Assembly: GCA_019054805.1 (NCBI GenBank)
Contig: JAHQIY010000006.1
Coordinates: 3,596,001-3,660,000, forward strand
From: Brachionus manjavacas
Lineage: Eukaryota > Rotifera > Eurotatoria > Ploima > Brachionidae
Reading direction: 5' to 3'
DNA: 64,000 nucleotides
The notes under the pieces are model-generated. The model made no database searches and had not been told where the DNA came from. It was given only the letters and a program-made list of their open reading frames with translations. Numbering within the stretch: the first letter of the stretch is position 1; each line of letters begins with the position of its first letter. Positions 9,513-22,700 of the stretch are shown one piece after another. The position numbers were made by a program, and so were the translations under genes.

Positions 9513-12058
9513 TTACCTTGGAAACATCAAAATAAATGAAACAATTATGGCAATAACATATAAATAAAACAATGTTCTGTCCAAAACTAAAGCAACTTGT
9601 TTCCACTCATTGGTTTGTTTGGTTTTTGCTTCAGTGTTTTCTAATTTTTTACGAGTGTGTCTTAAATAGTCACGAATTTCTTTGATATCATTTTCAATTA
9701 AACTAAAGCTCAAATTAAGGTCATTGTTAAGGTTGTTGGTGTATTGTATTGAATTGATTTGATTGAATTGCTGATGATTTTGAACTGTAGGATACTTTGA
9801 TCCCTGTGATGGTAATGTTTGATATATTTGGGGATTATTGAAAGCTTGATGACCTAAAATTTCACAGTGCCCTATACCAGCATAATTTGCCTTGTAAATT
9901 TGATCATTTGGATAAGGTTTATTCATATAATTTTTTATTTCTTCATTGGCATTTAGCGCTGTACAGCTTTGACTATTCACTTGAGTTTGATTGCTAAGCG
10001 TTTGATAATCTGGAACCTTATTGACATGATGAAGAAGGTTACCATTCGATTGATTACTTGTGTTATTGACCGAAGTGATTATGGTTGCAGGAGTTTCTAA
10101 TTTTCGAGATTTTTTAACTGGTGCTGGAGGCAAAGCTGGTGGAGTAACCATGCAAAAGATACGAGCCAGAAATTCCAGAAAAACTTTTCTGATTATATAT
10201 GGCACATGACCTTGTCCACGAAAGAATATATGAACTACAGCTGTGCATGAGCAAGTACTTGTGGCGATCATTACCATATTTAGACAATAATAAGCACCAA
10301 TTACAGGTATGTTGTCACTTGCTGATGGCACATTTTTTGACAAAAGAAGCAACAGTACAAAAAATGCGGTAAATATGTTCATACCAAGGACCATTTTCGC
10401 TGCAGATTCAGGTGGTAACCAAAACAAAATCTAAAAAGTTAAGTAAATCGGGTTTTTCCAAAAGTTAGATGATATTAACTTATCCACAGAAGTGCATTGC
10501 TTTTTAAAATAATCAATTTTAATTATTATTTCTCAATTTATTAGCTGTTAAAATTTTATAGTATTATATTTTCAAAAAGTCATTGAAAGAAAGGATTGAA
10601 TGGATTAAGTTGCGGTTAAAAAATCAAGAAAATTAGTTTAAAAATTTGAACAAATTAATAAAAAATTGACCTTATTTTATCGAGGGTTCTTAATTTTTTT
10701 AAATATTTTTGAAAAAAGGAGCATTCAAAAGCCGAATCTTTACACTTTTTGGATCTTATTTGATAGTGTCTGTACTTTTTTAATTGAATTGCCGTAAATA
10801 TTTTAAGAGATAATGAGTCGGTGATGGGAATTTATGAATTCAGATAATGGTCAAGTTTTAAATCATCTAACTCTCAATTAGTAGATAAAAATTATTTTTT
10901 ACTGTTGTCAAGCATGATAAAAGAACACATGGTAAAACTAGAATGTAGTTGTAAAAGCCACCTTTACGTTTCATTTTCAAAAAAAAGGTTCTAAAAAAAT
11001 TAAAATTAAAAAAAATAATCATTCTATTTTATGCTTGATTTTCTAATTTTACATGTCTGGGAATATTTCTATACAGCATTCATATTTAATCTCACTACGT
11101 ATTCCTTTTGCTGAAATTATATCCCATTCGTTTGATTCTGTGAATTGATTTCGATTTATTTCTTCCAAATCCTCATAAAATCTTATATCAATCGAATCTC
11201 CATTATAAGTCCAACTTCCTTTTTAAAATTCTTCAAAGTTACCCATTGGTAAACAAAATTGTCTTACCAAATTTCATAGAGCAGTTCTGTTCATCATAAG
11301 GAAATTTTTGTATGTTTATTTGACATGTTGATTTGAAAATACTTGGAGGTCGCCATGTTACAGTACCATCAGGCTTGACTATTGCCAACACTTCTCGTTT
11401 CTCTTCAAGACGAGCGTCAGCATAGTTGTACAAAACGATATCTTTGACATGAAAAAAAATCTTAAACCAAATCTTAATTTTTGATAGTTACCTGGTGTCC
11501 AAATACGATTAACAGGTAGTCGTATATTGTAAATGTCACCATATTGAGAAATGTTCCATTTTAATGCATTATCTTTCCATTGCTTAAAGAACGGTTTAAA
11601 GATTTTTATTAATTTATTATTTTAAACTATACATATACTGAATGAACATTAGTTACTAGAACTTGATTTTTTTCATCCTATTAAATTCATTTAATAAAAT
11701 AAAATCTTTTAAATTTAAAATCGTACCAAATCTATCAATTGAATGAGATATAATCCAAAATAAACAACTACTTTTTCACTCATGTTATTCACAGGTCTCC
11801 CAAACTTTACTTCGTAATTTTTTAATAAATCATCAATCAGACGCTTTTCATTATTTAGCTGTACTGGTCCTGAATTGTTAAAGATAATGGACTTCACTGA
11901 CTGAATATTAAATAACATCATGAAACCAATCAATGCTAAACAGAATTATTAGATAGTTGGTTTAATTTCCGGGAATCTATCAAAAGGAAGAAATTCACCG
12001 GACTTAAAAAACAAGCTTTACTTATGGCCCAGAATAAACTGATCAATTGAGACAGCAT
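9513..12058 (-). CDS. Nicotinic acetylcholine receptor-like subunit, alpha-type (8 exons)
   Basis: Cys-loop ligand-gated channel subunit of the plasma membrane. Exons on the minus strand: 12022-12058, 11727-11935, 11639-11677, 11492-11582, 11268-11441, 11053-11218, 10903-10990, 9513-10430; all GT-AG, phases agree, giving 573 residues. The start has a hydrophobic signal peptide (residues 1-26). Seen: DEKNQVL, WTPDIVLYN (loop A), the Cys loop C165-C179 with FPYDEQNC, SWTY (loop B) and a vicinal CC at 231-232 in YECC (loop C), which marks alpha-type subunits. M1 covers about 247-268, M2 280-298, M3 follows, and M4 ends the protein. The M3-M4 loop is long and Asn/Gln-rich. M2 is unusual: ESAAK has Ala at -1' for Glu, and 9' is Thr. 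Paralogue of the gene at 17756-19708. Ligand and ion selectivity are inferred, not shown. Confidence 0.93.
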
Positions 12059-12288
12059 TGTATCGATTTTAATCTAATTGTTTGACAGTTATTAGAAATA
12101 AATTATTTTCTTGTAATTTTAATAATTCATTTGAATTATATCTTAAAAAAATAAAACATTAAAATAAAATATTTTTAAACTAAAAAATGAAATTCTTGTC
12201 AGAATTTTAAATCACATTCAATTGAATGAGGTAAAGCTAAGTAAACTATTAACAATCTTGAATTTTTTTTTTGAGTTGACTGAGAGGT
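12059..12288. promoter_or_regulatory. Upstream region of the first receptor gene
   Basis: AT-rich sequence directly 5' of the minus-strand start codon at 12058. A promoter is expected here from position, but I see no specific motif that I would defend. Confidence 0.3.
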
Positions 12289-12628
12289 TTGTTAGGGCGG
12301 GAATAATTCTGTCTCCATGATTGTCAGACTGGCAGATGAATATAAAGAAGGCTTCGAATCAAGATTTATCGAATACCCGACTTACAATTTCTTAGAATTG
12401 CTTCTTCTTTCCTGAACCCTAAATATTCAAACATGTTTGACCTGTCAGTCTAATTTCAATCTATCTATCTTAATTTTCCTTTATATTTTAGTTTCTTTTA
12501 ATTATATTGATATTTTACTTTATATATATTTTCTTTTTATTTAATTAATTTTATTCTTTAAAGTTGATTATTTAAAATTGATATTGATTTTTTTTTAATC
12601 TGAAGGAGTTATATCTTTAAAAAAAAAT
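12289..12628 (+). repeat. LINE A 3' end, 5'-truncated copy
   Basis: The copy begins inside the last ~20 codons of LINE A (reads VRLADEYKEGFES, compared with VRLVEKYKEGFES at 5096-5138), continues through the same 3' UTR and ends with CTGAAGGAGT and an A-run at 12619-12628. Such short 3'-only copies are typical products of incomplete target-primed reverse transcription. It sits just upstream of the receptor gene. Confidence 0.85.
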
Positions 12629-14699
12629 TATCTTATTCCAATTATTTTTCCAATATAAAAAGTATTATTAATTTATAAACTAGAAATTTTGAATGACTTT
12701 TTGGATTGACATTATTAAGATAAGATGAAAGGTTTAGCGAATGATATTGTTCAATTGATTAAATAATAAATAATAACATAAACCAAACTAAAAGTTCCTG
12801 TTATTTGATCTTATTAATTTTGAATAATAGTTTTTTTTAATAACAAATTCTGTTTAACAAAATCAATAAAATATTTTTTTCATTCATTTTCAATAAAAAA
12901 TTGTTTTTCATTCTGGGGCTTAGAAAATTTTTCTTTATTGTTTCATCAGTTTTAGTTGTAGTTATAGTTTGGCTTAATTTCTCTTGCTTCAAGTACTTTA
13001 TATCTCATTATCATAACTAAAAACTCAATTCATCTTCCGACAATGACAATTATAAATTCAAACATGGGCCTCACGAAAAATTTTGCTTAATTCAAACATG
13101 GACCCAAGGGAATACGGTCCACAAGCATAAAAGCGTTCATAATTACTTTCAAGCTTTACCTAAAAAATTTGATTAATTTTCTAAGTATCTAAGAGCAATG
13201 AATTTCCTGAGACCAAACACTTATTTAAAACAGTATGAAGCTCATGCTTCTTTGAAAATATCTTATGAAATCTCATAATGTAAAATCTAATTATATTTAA
13301 GGTGAACGTCATTGCTAAGAAAAAAGCAAAATCAAATTAGTTCTATTTTTCTGACTTTTTAGGTTTATTTGTTCTTGAATTATTTATAAAGATGAAGAAA
13401 AAGAGAAAATTTTCAAAATTTTCAAAATGTGCCTGCACATAAAACTTAAAAGCTACATCATGAGAATAAGTTGTGTCTTCAAGTTAAAAAATTTTTAGGC
13501 TTTAATAAATATTATAAAATAAATGAGTTTCCGTTTCTAATGGAAATAAGAAAATACAATTTCTATTTTCGTTCTTTGCTCGAGTCTTTTTGATAAATCG
13601 ATATGAATTTTTTGTTGACTAGTTTTGATAAGTTTTGCAGAAAATTGGCAAAGATCGAAACAATCATTAGCCATTAATAGGAAAAAATTCAACTTCGTTT
13701 AAAAATGAAATTATTTAAGATTTTTAATTCTGTCAAAAAATATCCTTTTTTCGTTCTTGAATTTCAAATAGAAAAATAATTGCTTTCTCCAAAAAAAATT
13801 GATCTGTTGATTTTTTGCCGTCGTCATTCTACATTTTATAATTTAAAACAAATAATCACATCTTTTAAAAATTTATAAAGAAAAAAATTATTATCGAACG
13901 ATGTTGGTATAAACCCTAAATTATGAGTTTCTCTTTTTTAGTCTTTATAAGTTCTTAATGAAAAATTAAAATTGGGAATGTATTTCCGCCTATTTTGCAT
14001 TCAATTTTTTGGTTAAATTAATTTTGAGAAAATTTTGCTTTGAATAATTGAATCCTCAAATCGACAATTCATTTGATTGATTTTAGAAATAATTTCATTT
14101 CGAAGCTAAATAAATTTTAACAGAAAACTGTAAAAGATGGTGTAATTAACCAAATTTGGCGAGATGTCATGCAATATGTGATTATCTCTTGTAGAAAAAA
14201 TTTGAACAATTGTTTTGACAAATGTGTGACCCGTAATACGTCAATTCAAAGATTAATTAAACAAAGCTTGTTCTCTTAAATAGAAATAATTTGAAAAAAT
14301 TAAAAATATTTTTGTTAATAAAAGGTAAGATAAGAAAACATCAAAGACATAACTAAGGATTCGAAAAATATATTTTAAAATCGCGATAAACAAAAGCACT
14401 TGTTTTACCTATGCATAAATAAAAAAAAAAAAAAAATAAAATTTTAATCTTCCTTTCAGTTTTTGTTTAACTCGTTATTTGGGAAATTTCATTTATCTCT
14501 TTTCAATCCTTCAATCTATTTTGATAAATTGCCAGAATACTTTTTTAAATTAATCGATTTTGAAAGAAATCGGAAAAACCACTTAAAAGCGAGTTTGGCG
14601 ATTTGTAACTTTATTTTTTTGTGTTCAAATTCATTTCTTATTTTTTCTCTTAATAATTACAGAAAATTGTCATTTTAAGTTGAACACCGTGATCTTTTT

Positions 14700-14910
14700 A
14701 AGTTTAACCAATTTTTTTCAAATTTAAATGCTTGAGATTTTTTAGTTATTGTATCTTTAAATGGTTTTCATTATTAAAACTTAATTATTTGATTATTAAT
14801 ATTTTTTAATTATAAAATTCTAATAATAATTTTATTTAAATAAACAAGTGTCATTAGATATTTTTTATTATACCCTAAGAAGTGCATTTGGTGAAAAATT
14901 TAAGCGATTA
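14700..14910 (+). repeat. Direct repeat, copy 1
   Basis: Copy 1 of a duplicated non-coding segment. The best-conserved part, about 14848-14902, shares ACAAGTGTCATTAGA, an AT stretch and CTAAGAAGTGCATTTGGTGA with copy 2 at 15320-15510. The left part is looser (CAAATTTAAA..GAGATTTT). Confidence 0.75.
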
Positions 14911-15319
14911 TTTTTCGGTCTTTTTTTATTTCAAAATCATGAAATAATTAAATTTTTTGTTCCTTTTTAGGTTTTTTTGCTTCATTTTTTGGTTTGCATG
15001 TCTAAAAAAAAATTTTTATAGTTAAAAATTAATTAGCTGAGAAAAAAATAGCTAAATAAAAATATATTTTTCTTATGAAATTTATCTTGTATATTCAGAG
15101 AGGATTTTCGACATTAAGGTATGTGTTTCAAAAAGTTAGTTTTTGTTTTTTGTGAGAATACTGATTTATAAATTTTAAGACTTAGAATATTGTTTCGTAA
15201 ACTACTATAAAAATTACTTATTTTAATTTAATTTTTGCCGTTAACATTTCAGTCTCAATTCGAACTTAATCATATTTTTAAAAAATAACAAAAAAATACC
15301 ATGATGACATTCAGTTAAA

Positions 15320-15510
15320 TTATTATTTCATTCAAATTTAAAAACTCGAGATTTTATGGTTATTCTCACTATAGACACTTAATTAGTTGACAATCAAATT
15401 TTTTCCCTCAGATTTAAATAATAATAATAATCATTAAAATCCACAAGTGTCATTAGAATTTTTTTATTATACTCTAAGAAGTGCATTTGGTGAAAAATTT
15501 AAAATACTGT
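15320..15510 (+). repeat. Direct repeat, copy 2
   Basis: Copy 2 of the segment at 14700-14910, same orientation, about 600 bp downstream. The right half is nearly identical while the left half has diverged. Confidence 0.75.
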
Positions 15511-17755
15511 TTTTCTTTGCTTTCAAAAAAAATTTCAATTATAGAAAAGAAAATTAATAAAGCAATATCTGTACTCTTTAATAATTCATTCAAATTATCC
15601 AGCTTTTTTTATCCAGTATAGACTTTTATCAGTAATTTCCACAAACAGCATATTGAATAACATAGTCATTAATAAACTTTTCGCCATGAATTATTAAATA
15701 ATTAAAAGAACTCATTTTTATAAATTCTATTTAAATTTAAAGAGAAAAATCCTTTAATATTTGTTTTCAAATTACACACATTTTTATAGATCCAAAAAAA
15801 TTGATCTAAATTATCATGAACTGCAAATATTTTAAATTAAAATAGAGGTTCTCTGAGATTTCTTTTTTTTTAAATTTAAATAATCTTTTTTTAAAAGCGT
15901 TTTTTAAAGTAAAGGAAAATTAGATAGCTAATTCTGAAATAAATTTAACTTGGTTTCTTTGGTATACCAATATAAAATGGACTTTTAAAAGTGTAGTTTA
16001 GCCAAAATAAACAAGAATCAGCAACTGTTGAATTTTATAATAGTAATCTAGCTTCAATGATTAATTAGACAAATGCTTGTCAGTGTATCGAAATTTTTTA
16101 AGAATTTTTGGCTGGAAATTATTGCAAATAAATCATTATTAAGATAGTGGAAAAACGAAACAAATGAGTAGAAATTTTGATTTAAAATTAAAAAAAATAA
16201 AATGAAAATACATAAGAATTTATTACGATAATTATAAACTAGCTACATTTTTTAAGTATCCCATAATTGTGAAAAAAAAACATCAAAAGACGCTGATTAA
16301 ATTTAATGTCATAAGCTATGATTAACTTTGTAAAAGTCAATCAAAAATCTCTGAGAATCGTTTCTAATAAAAGCTTGCAGCGTCAATATCGATTTATCTT
16401 GAAGAAAAATTAAAATATCTAATTCCTTATTTAACCTTTGATTTAAATGTTACTTCATTTAGAAAAAAAAATAAACTGCTGATTAAAATGAATAAAGAAC
16501 TTTGCTATTAGATTAAATACATCTATTTTAGAATTAAAAATAAAAGCAAATTTCTAATTTCAGTGACAAATGCTTTGCTAAAATTTAGAAAAAACGCTCC
16601 ATTAGTTAAATAAAAATCTTAAGATTAATCCTCGAGTTAGTTATATTTGAAAACAAAATAATATTATTATGTAAGCTTAATGAAAAATAAAAATGGATTT
16701 ACCGGTTTTGTTTAATTCTAAATTAATAATCAAAATTTGAAATTTTTTTTCTATTCAATCGATATATTGAAAACTTAAAACTCAAGCATTTACAGTTATT
16801 TGCCACAAATTTGAATCTAATCCTAATCCAAATTTGCTTCTCTTTTAATTTTCGTAATAATTAAGCGTTATTTATTTGTAATTTTATTAAAATACCTAGA
16901 TTGATTATTTTATAATTTGTCAATTAATGATAAAATTAAATTTCAAATAGTTTTTTTCAATTTGTTATTACAAAATCAATCAATAAAATTGGAGCCTTAA
17001 AAAATCGAAATATAAATTTTACAAAAATTTTAATTTGAACTGAAATGCTCAGATTTTTTCCTTAGAATCTTAACCTGCAATAAAAAAAGTGATCTTACAT
17101 TCTTCATTAAACTTTTGCATTTTTGATGAATAAGCTTTTGTATTTAATTTGATTTTTAAACAATTTTAACATTGAATTAAGAATATTTCACATTTAGTTG
17201 AATAATGAAACTAAAGAGAAGATAAAATTGCACTATTTTACTAAATCATTGAAAAAGATGGTTCCGGTAAGCATAGTAATCATGAAATTGTTTATTTTTA
17301 GTTAAAAGAATTTCAGTTTTTGTTAACCTTTTTAATGCTAATTGCCAAATTTAATTAAAAGCATCATATTTTCAAATATCTGGAAGTGGAAAATTAATTT
17401 AACCAAAAATAATTAAAATCATTTTCCAGTCAGAAATTCTAATCCTTTTTTTAATTGCTATTTTTTTTTATTCTCTTAAAGGTATTTTATTTTTATTAAT
17501 TTGAAATATTTAGACTAATCTCTAGATTAGTTCCTACAGAAAAAATCACGTCATTTAATGAAATCAAATAAGATCTTATGAAAAAAAATCATCTTTATTT
17601 CCGAATTGATTCTGATTTTATTTAGCAGTAAAATTTTTGAATCTAAATAAAATAAAAATATAATTTTCAACTTTAAAATTTATTAATATATACAATAAAA
17701 TTTTTCTTTAAGCCGTATTATTTGATTTTTAAATTTTCGATGCAAACTGAACTTG

Positions 17756-19708
17756 TTAAAAGAAAACCAAAGTGTTGCTGGATTCATCGTTGTTTTTTCC
17801 AAAAGTTTTTGTAGGCGAAGTTACTTTATCAGCTACATTCTTAATGGTGGTGATTATCGACGCTGCTTTATTCTCGGTTTGTGATTTCGGAAAAACGTTT
17901 TTCGGAAATAAAAGAAAAATGGTTAAAACAGTAATAACTAAATAAATGTAGAAAAAAGTTCTGTCGAGCACCAAAGCAACTTGCTTCCAGTCTCCTGCCA
18001 CTTTTTGCTTTAACTCTTTAGTTTCTAACTTTTTCCGTGTGTCACGCAAATAGTCGCGAATCTCTTTGATATCATGTTCTAAATTGTTTAGATATGCCAA
18101 TTCAGCCAAGATGGCCTGTTGCTGTGAACAATAGGAACAAAATGAACAACAACAATTTGGCTGGTTCATATTCAAAGACAAAGTAGAGTGCTTGCAGTTG
18201 TGATTGAACGGCTGACCATTGTTGAATGCGCCGTTCAAAGAAGGATTTGATTTGACAAAATTGTCAAAACCGGCTTTGAGTACATTTTCACGATAAGTCT
18301 TGAACCGCTCTTTTAGAAGCTCAAACTTTTCGAATTTGTCCGCATTGGCAACATTTTTGCTTCCCTGCAAAAGTCCACTTGTAAGCAAGCTGCGCTGACT
18401 GATCGGCTGATTTGATTTTGTCGGATGCATGCAATACAACTTTGGCAACCACTCGAGAAATATCTAAAATAAATTTTTTTTCAAATTTTTTTATTATTTA
18501 ATTAATTGAATCTACTTTTCTAAATAAAAACGGCATTTTACAAAATGTATCAGCTCGGAAGTATATATGAACTACTATGGTACATAAAAAACTGGACAAC
18601 GCAATCATAATCATGTTTAAACAATAGTATATGCCTAAAATTTTATTAATTAATTGCTGGTTACAAAAAAATTTTGCTAAAAAAAGGCTGATCATACCTA
18701 TGTAGGGGACCTCATTGGTCGAAGTGGGTACAAGCTCGGCGAGCAGAAGTAACAGTAGAAAAAACCCACTAAAAACGTTCATTCCGAGAAGGAGCTTAGA
18801 CGGTGATTCTGGTGGTAGCCAAAAAACGACCATTGTCAAAAAAGCTAGCAGAATGCACGGAAATATCAATAAATATGTATAAAAGCCGGGATTTCGGTGC
18901 AAAATTAGATAAAATGTGAGTACAGTGAAATTTTTGTTGTCTATGGTTCTATAAGTTCGTTCGCCAAAGCTTTCCTCTTTGTCAATTTGCCATTCTTTGC
19001 TTCTTTCATAGTCATTGAGATCAATTTTGTCGAGGCCATCGTGAAAGTCCAAATCGATGAGAGTGCGATCATAGCTCCAAGAACCGAATGAGAGTGAGCA
19101 GTTTTGTTCGTCAAATGGAAAATTTTTCAAGTCAATGGTGCACGTGCTACTAAACAAAGATCTTGGAATCCAAAGGACTTCGCCATTAGAGTATATGACC
19201 AGAAGGGAATCGCGTTTGTTTTCGAGACGTTCATCAGCATTGTTCAATAGGACTATGTCATGTTCGAAAGCGAACGATGCTGGAATTCGGATAGAGCTTA
19301 GACCGTTATAGTGGTCAGGATTCCATGTCAGGTACGGATCACTCCAGTGAAAGTTGTTCCAAACGTTTGTGACCATTGTTTGGTCGATCGCATCCTAAAT
19401 AAAACTCATTTAAAAAAAATCTTTATTTTATTTTTTCAAAAATTACCAGTTTAACTATTTGAATTAATTGAACTCTTAATTTGATTATAACTGGTCCATC
19501 TGTATCGTTGATCAGAGGTCGACCAAATTTTTGTGGATAATTTTCCGTCAGTTTTTTTATCAATAATTTTTCATTATTTAGTCGAACTTTGTCCACAGAT
19601 GCTTCAAGTACCATAAATGGTACTAGAAAAGTTAAAAGAAATATTTAAAAGAAAAAAAATCTTACGTAATGAGTAAATGAGCACAAGAAAGTAGTTCATA
19701 AATTGCAT
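17756..19708 (-). CDS. Nicotinic acetylcholine receptor-like subunit, non-alpha type (5 exons)
   Basis: Cys-loop channel subunit. Minus-strand exons: 19666-19708, 19447-19622, 18698-19394, 18516-18634, 17756-18463; phases agree and give 580 residues. A signal peptide occupies the first ~25 residues. The Cys loop is C158-C172 (STCTIDLKNFPFDEQNC). Loop B SWSY is present. Loop C has no vicinal cysteines, and loop A reads FEHDIVLLNNAD, lacking the usual Trp and Tyr, so this is probably a non-alpha or structural partner, perhaps of the neighbouring subunit. M1 is about 244-264. M2 starts at K273 after ESPS, with Ser at 9' and no -1' Glu. The segment before M4 (DIKEIRDYLRDTRKKLE, then WKQVALVLDRTFFY) is nearly the same as in the 9513-12058 gene. 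About 50 residues follow M4, longer than usual. The 697-nt exon fuses five exons of its paralogue. Confidence 0.93.
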
Positions 19709-22700
19709 GTGAAACATATGAATTATGGTACTATTTTACCAAATATTGAAATTTCGTTGGAAGCTTTGACATTAAAATTTAGTTTCGTGAGAGAAAATAA
19801 TTGATTTTTTTGAGTCAAAGTTCTTCATTATTTTGGCATAAAAATTAGCTGCATTTGTTTTGACTAGCTGAAATCGAGACTTTGTCAAAACAGATAAATT
19901 AAGAGCGAGCTCTCTAAAAATGAAAAAAGAATTTTAATTTGTCAAGATACTAGAGACACAGACAAAAAAAGGAATAATAAAGAAAAAAACAAGAATTAGA
20001 GAAAAAACTTAAGAAATCTGAATGATTTTGGAGCCAAGGGAGATTTTAAAGCAAATTTAAAGGTCCGGAAACGATTCGACTAAATTACCCGAGACAGTTG
20101 ATTAGAGCTTGTTAAAATGATCAGGAATTAGAATCATCATTGGAATGATGCTTAGTGATATTAATTTTTAGATATAGTGATATAAAAGAATTTTTCATTC
20201 TATCTAATTGAACAACAAATTTATCATTTTTAATATTTTTTTATCCAAATTATTTTGCCTTTTCTATTTTCAATAATGAACTATTTTTCATGAAAATATT
20301 AAAATTTAAATGTTTCTTTTTAATCATTTGATTAAAGACTGCCAGTTAAACTTGCCGAAAAAAGGAAATTATTTATTTTTAATAGAAAATTTTAATAAAA
20401 AAAATGAATTAATTTTTGTAATCAAATTTGGAATGAATTGAGTAAATAATTAGGATTTATGAGTTTAGGTTATTTGAACTAAAATAATTGAAATTTGAAG
20501 TGAATAATTTGTTCGAGCGCTTTATGCCAATGATAAAAAAAACAAACTTTGTATGTTCAAATCGATTAATCTTAATCAGCAATATATAGTAACTTTAATT
20601 AACTTTAAGTTCATTTTGCGCAATTCTTGCTCAAAAAAAAATCTATTTAATTTTATTTTCGCATGCTTGCCCATTTATCTGTCATAAATCAAATTTAAAA
20701 ATGATTTAATTTCTTTTATATTATTAGTGTATTGAAGCGAACTAGAACAGTAGTTTAAGAAGGTACAAAAACACTTCAACTGAGCATTTTTCTTAATATA
20801 CAGATCTTAAATCAAATTTAATTAGCAATTATTTTTAAATATTATAATTTTAATTTGAATTAACCCTTATATTTCACTTTAGAAATTTACCCCTAAGATA
20901 ACTTGCTTAATTTTTCTAGTCTGACAGACAAACATTTCTATACCAGACCAATATAACTCAAATTTACAACAAATAGTTTTTGTTTATCACTTAATTTTGT
21001 ATTTTAATTTAGAAATAAAAAATTGAATACAAAAAAAAATAATACCAAATGGTGAATGAAAACATTAACTAAAGCTTATTTAAATTTAAATTTATTTTCA
21101 AAAATAAACGATTTAAATCTCAAAATCGTGTAAAATAATCTACTCATTTTATATCGATCAGTCGTATACGATCAGTTAAGTTCTTTGGAACAAATCATTA
21201 TAATAAAATATAACATGTATTTTATACTGAAAAGTAATTAAAATCAACAAAAAATAATAAATGCAAACACTAATTATACTTTTTGGAAGTCGATTTAGAT
21301 ATTTATATGTTAAAATATAAATATATATATTTAAAGTCTGAAAGAATGATATCTATTATATAAATTATAGATGCTAGATCAAGTATTTCCAATAGTTGAT
21401 TTTAAAAAATTTAAATAAACAAAAAGTCTAAATCTTGGTAAATAATAGATTAAAAAAACTAAATTTAAGTTTTCCAAGAAATAAAAATATAAGGTGGTAC
21501 CTGTTTTTGATCAAAAAAATGCACTTTGGATTCAGAATTAAATTCAAATTGGATTTATTATATCTCCAAAATAGACGAATTTGTAGCAAAAAGAACAAAA
21601 AAAATTTGGAATTAAATTGCAAAATAATTTATATTATGCTGATTATATGAAAAAAAATTAGTTATTTGAGTCGATAGAATTAATTTAATGATCGAAAAAA
21701 AAAATCATTGAAATAACTATCGCTTTTGCTCTGGTTCATTTGAAATTGTTTTTGGCAATTATTAAGTGATTTGAAGCGATTTTCTTTCAGTTTTTTCCTC
21801 AAAAGCTGGATCATATTTCGTCTAAATAATTACGCAACTTATTATTTAAAAAATTTAGTATCAGTTCAAGATAGAAATTTTTTTATTCAAATTAATTGAT
21901 GTTGATGAATAAGTGTTAAATTTTTATCTTTGAATGAGAAAATTTCGAAGACTTGTCAAGACACAATTTAGAGATTTGAGACCTAAAAGTATAATCAAAA
22001 CGCTTAAAAATGCAAATGACTATTTACAGAATCGATCTAACTTGACTAATTTCATTTAATCTAAAATAAAAATAAATTAAATCATACAATTGTGAATTAT
22101 TTAAGAATTTTTATATTGACAAAACGTAATTCTATTCAAAGAATAAAAAATAAGATTTTAATGATTCAATAATGGAAATATTTTTTTTAGACTGTTTAAT
22201 TCTTAATTTAAATAAGCACGGAACGAACATGTTATCATGTCATTTTTTTAAAAGTCACATCGAAATAAAGGAAAATTCTAATTTGAAAAATAAAATTAAT
22301 CTTAGATCACGCTTTGTTTCAAAATCCTTCTGAAAATAAAATCATGATTAAAAAATTACAAAAATTGATTTAAATTTTTCGATTATTAGTTAAATTATTT
22401 TATTAGAAAATGAAAAATTACTGCAATCTAACAATTTTTTCTAAAATACACACAGTTATACAAATTATTGAAATTATTATTATTGTAAGTGGCAATGGTA
22501 ATGCATGCTGTGCTGACCAAGCCAGTGAGCATGTTGTTAGACACACAATGAATGCTGATTTAGTTATGCTAACTAGACATCAAAATCTGCTTTAAAATTT
22601 TTGATTTAAATTTTTTAATTTTTGAGTTTTTATTACAAGTTTTTAGTGTCAAGTGTTCCATATATTTGCTCCTCTATTAAATTAGAAAAAATCTATGCCT

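Larger units (their letters stand above)
12629..17755. other. Long AT-rich interval between the two receptor genes
   Basis: No credible coding frame in 5.1 kb; the few frames are low-complexity Phe/Leu/Asn/Lys. The only structure I can point to is the direct repeat pair at 14700-14910 and 15320-15510. It contains the promoter-side flank of nothing, since both receptor genes point left, and the 3' flank of the second receptor gene. Confidence 0.5.

Noticed and set aside
21428..21650. Overlapping open frames on both strands in the gene-free region
   Set aside because: Low-complexity Phe/Leu/Lys/Asn composition, no splice context and no family resemblance; expected by chance in AT-rich DNA.
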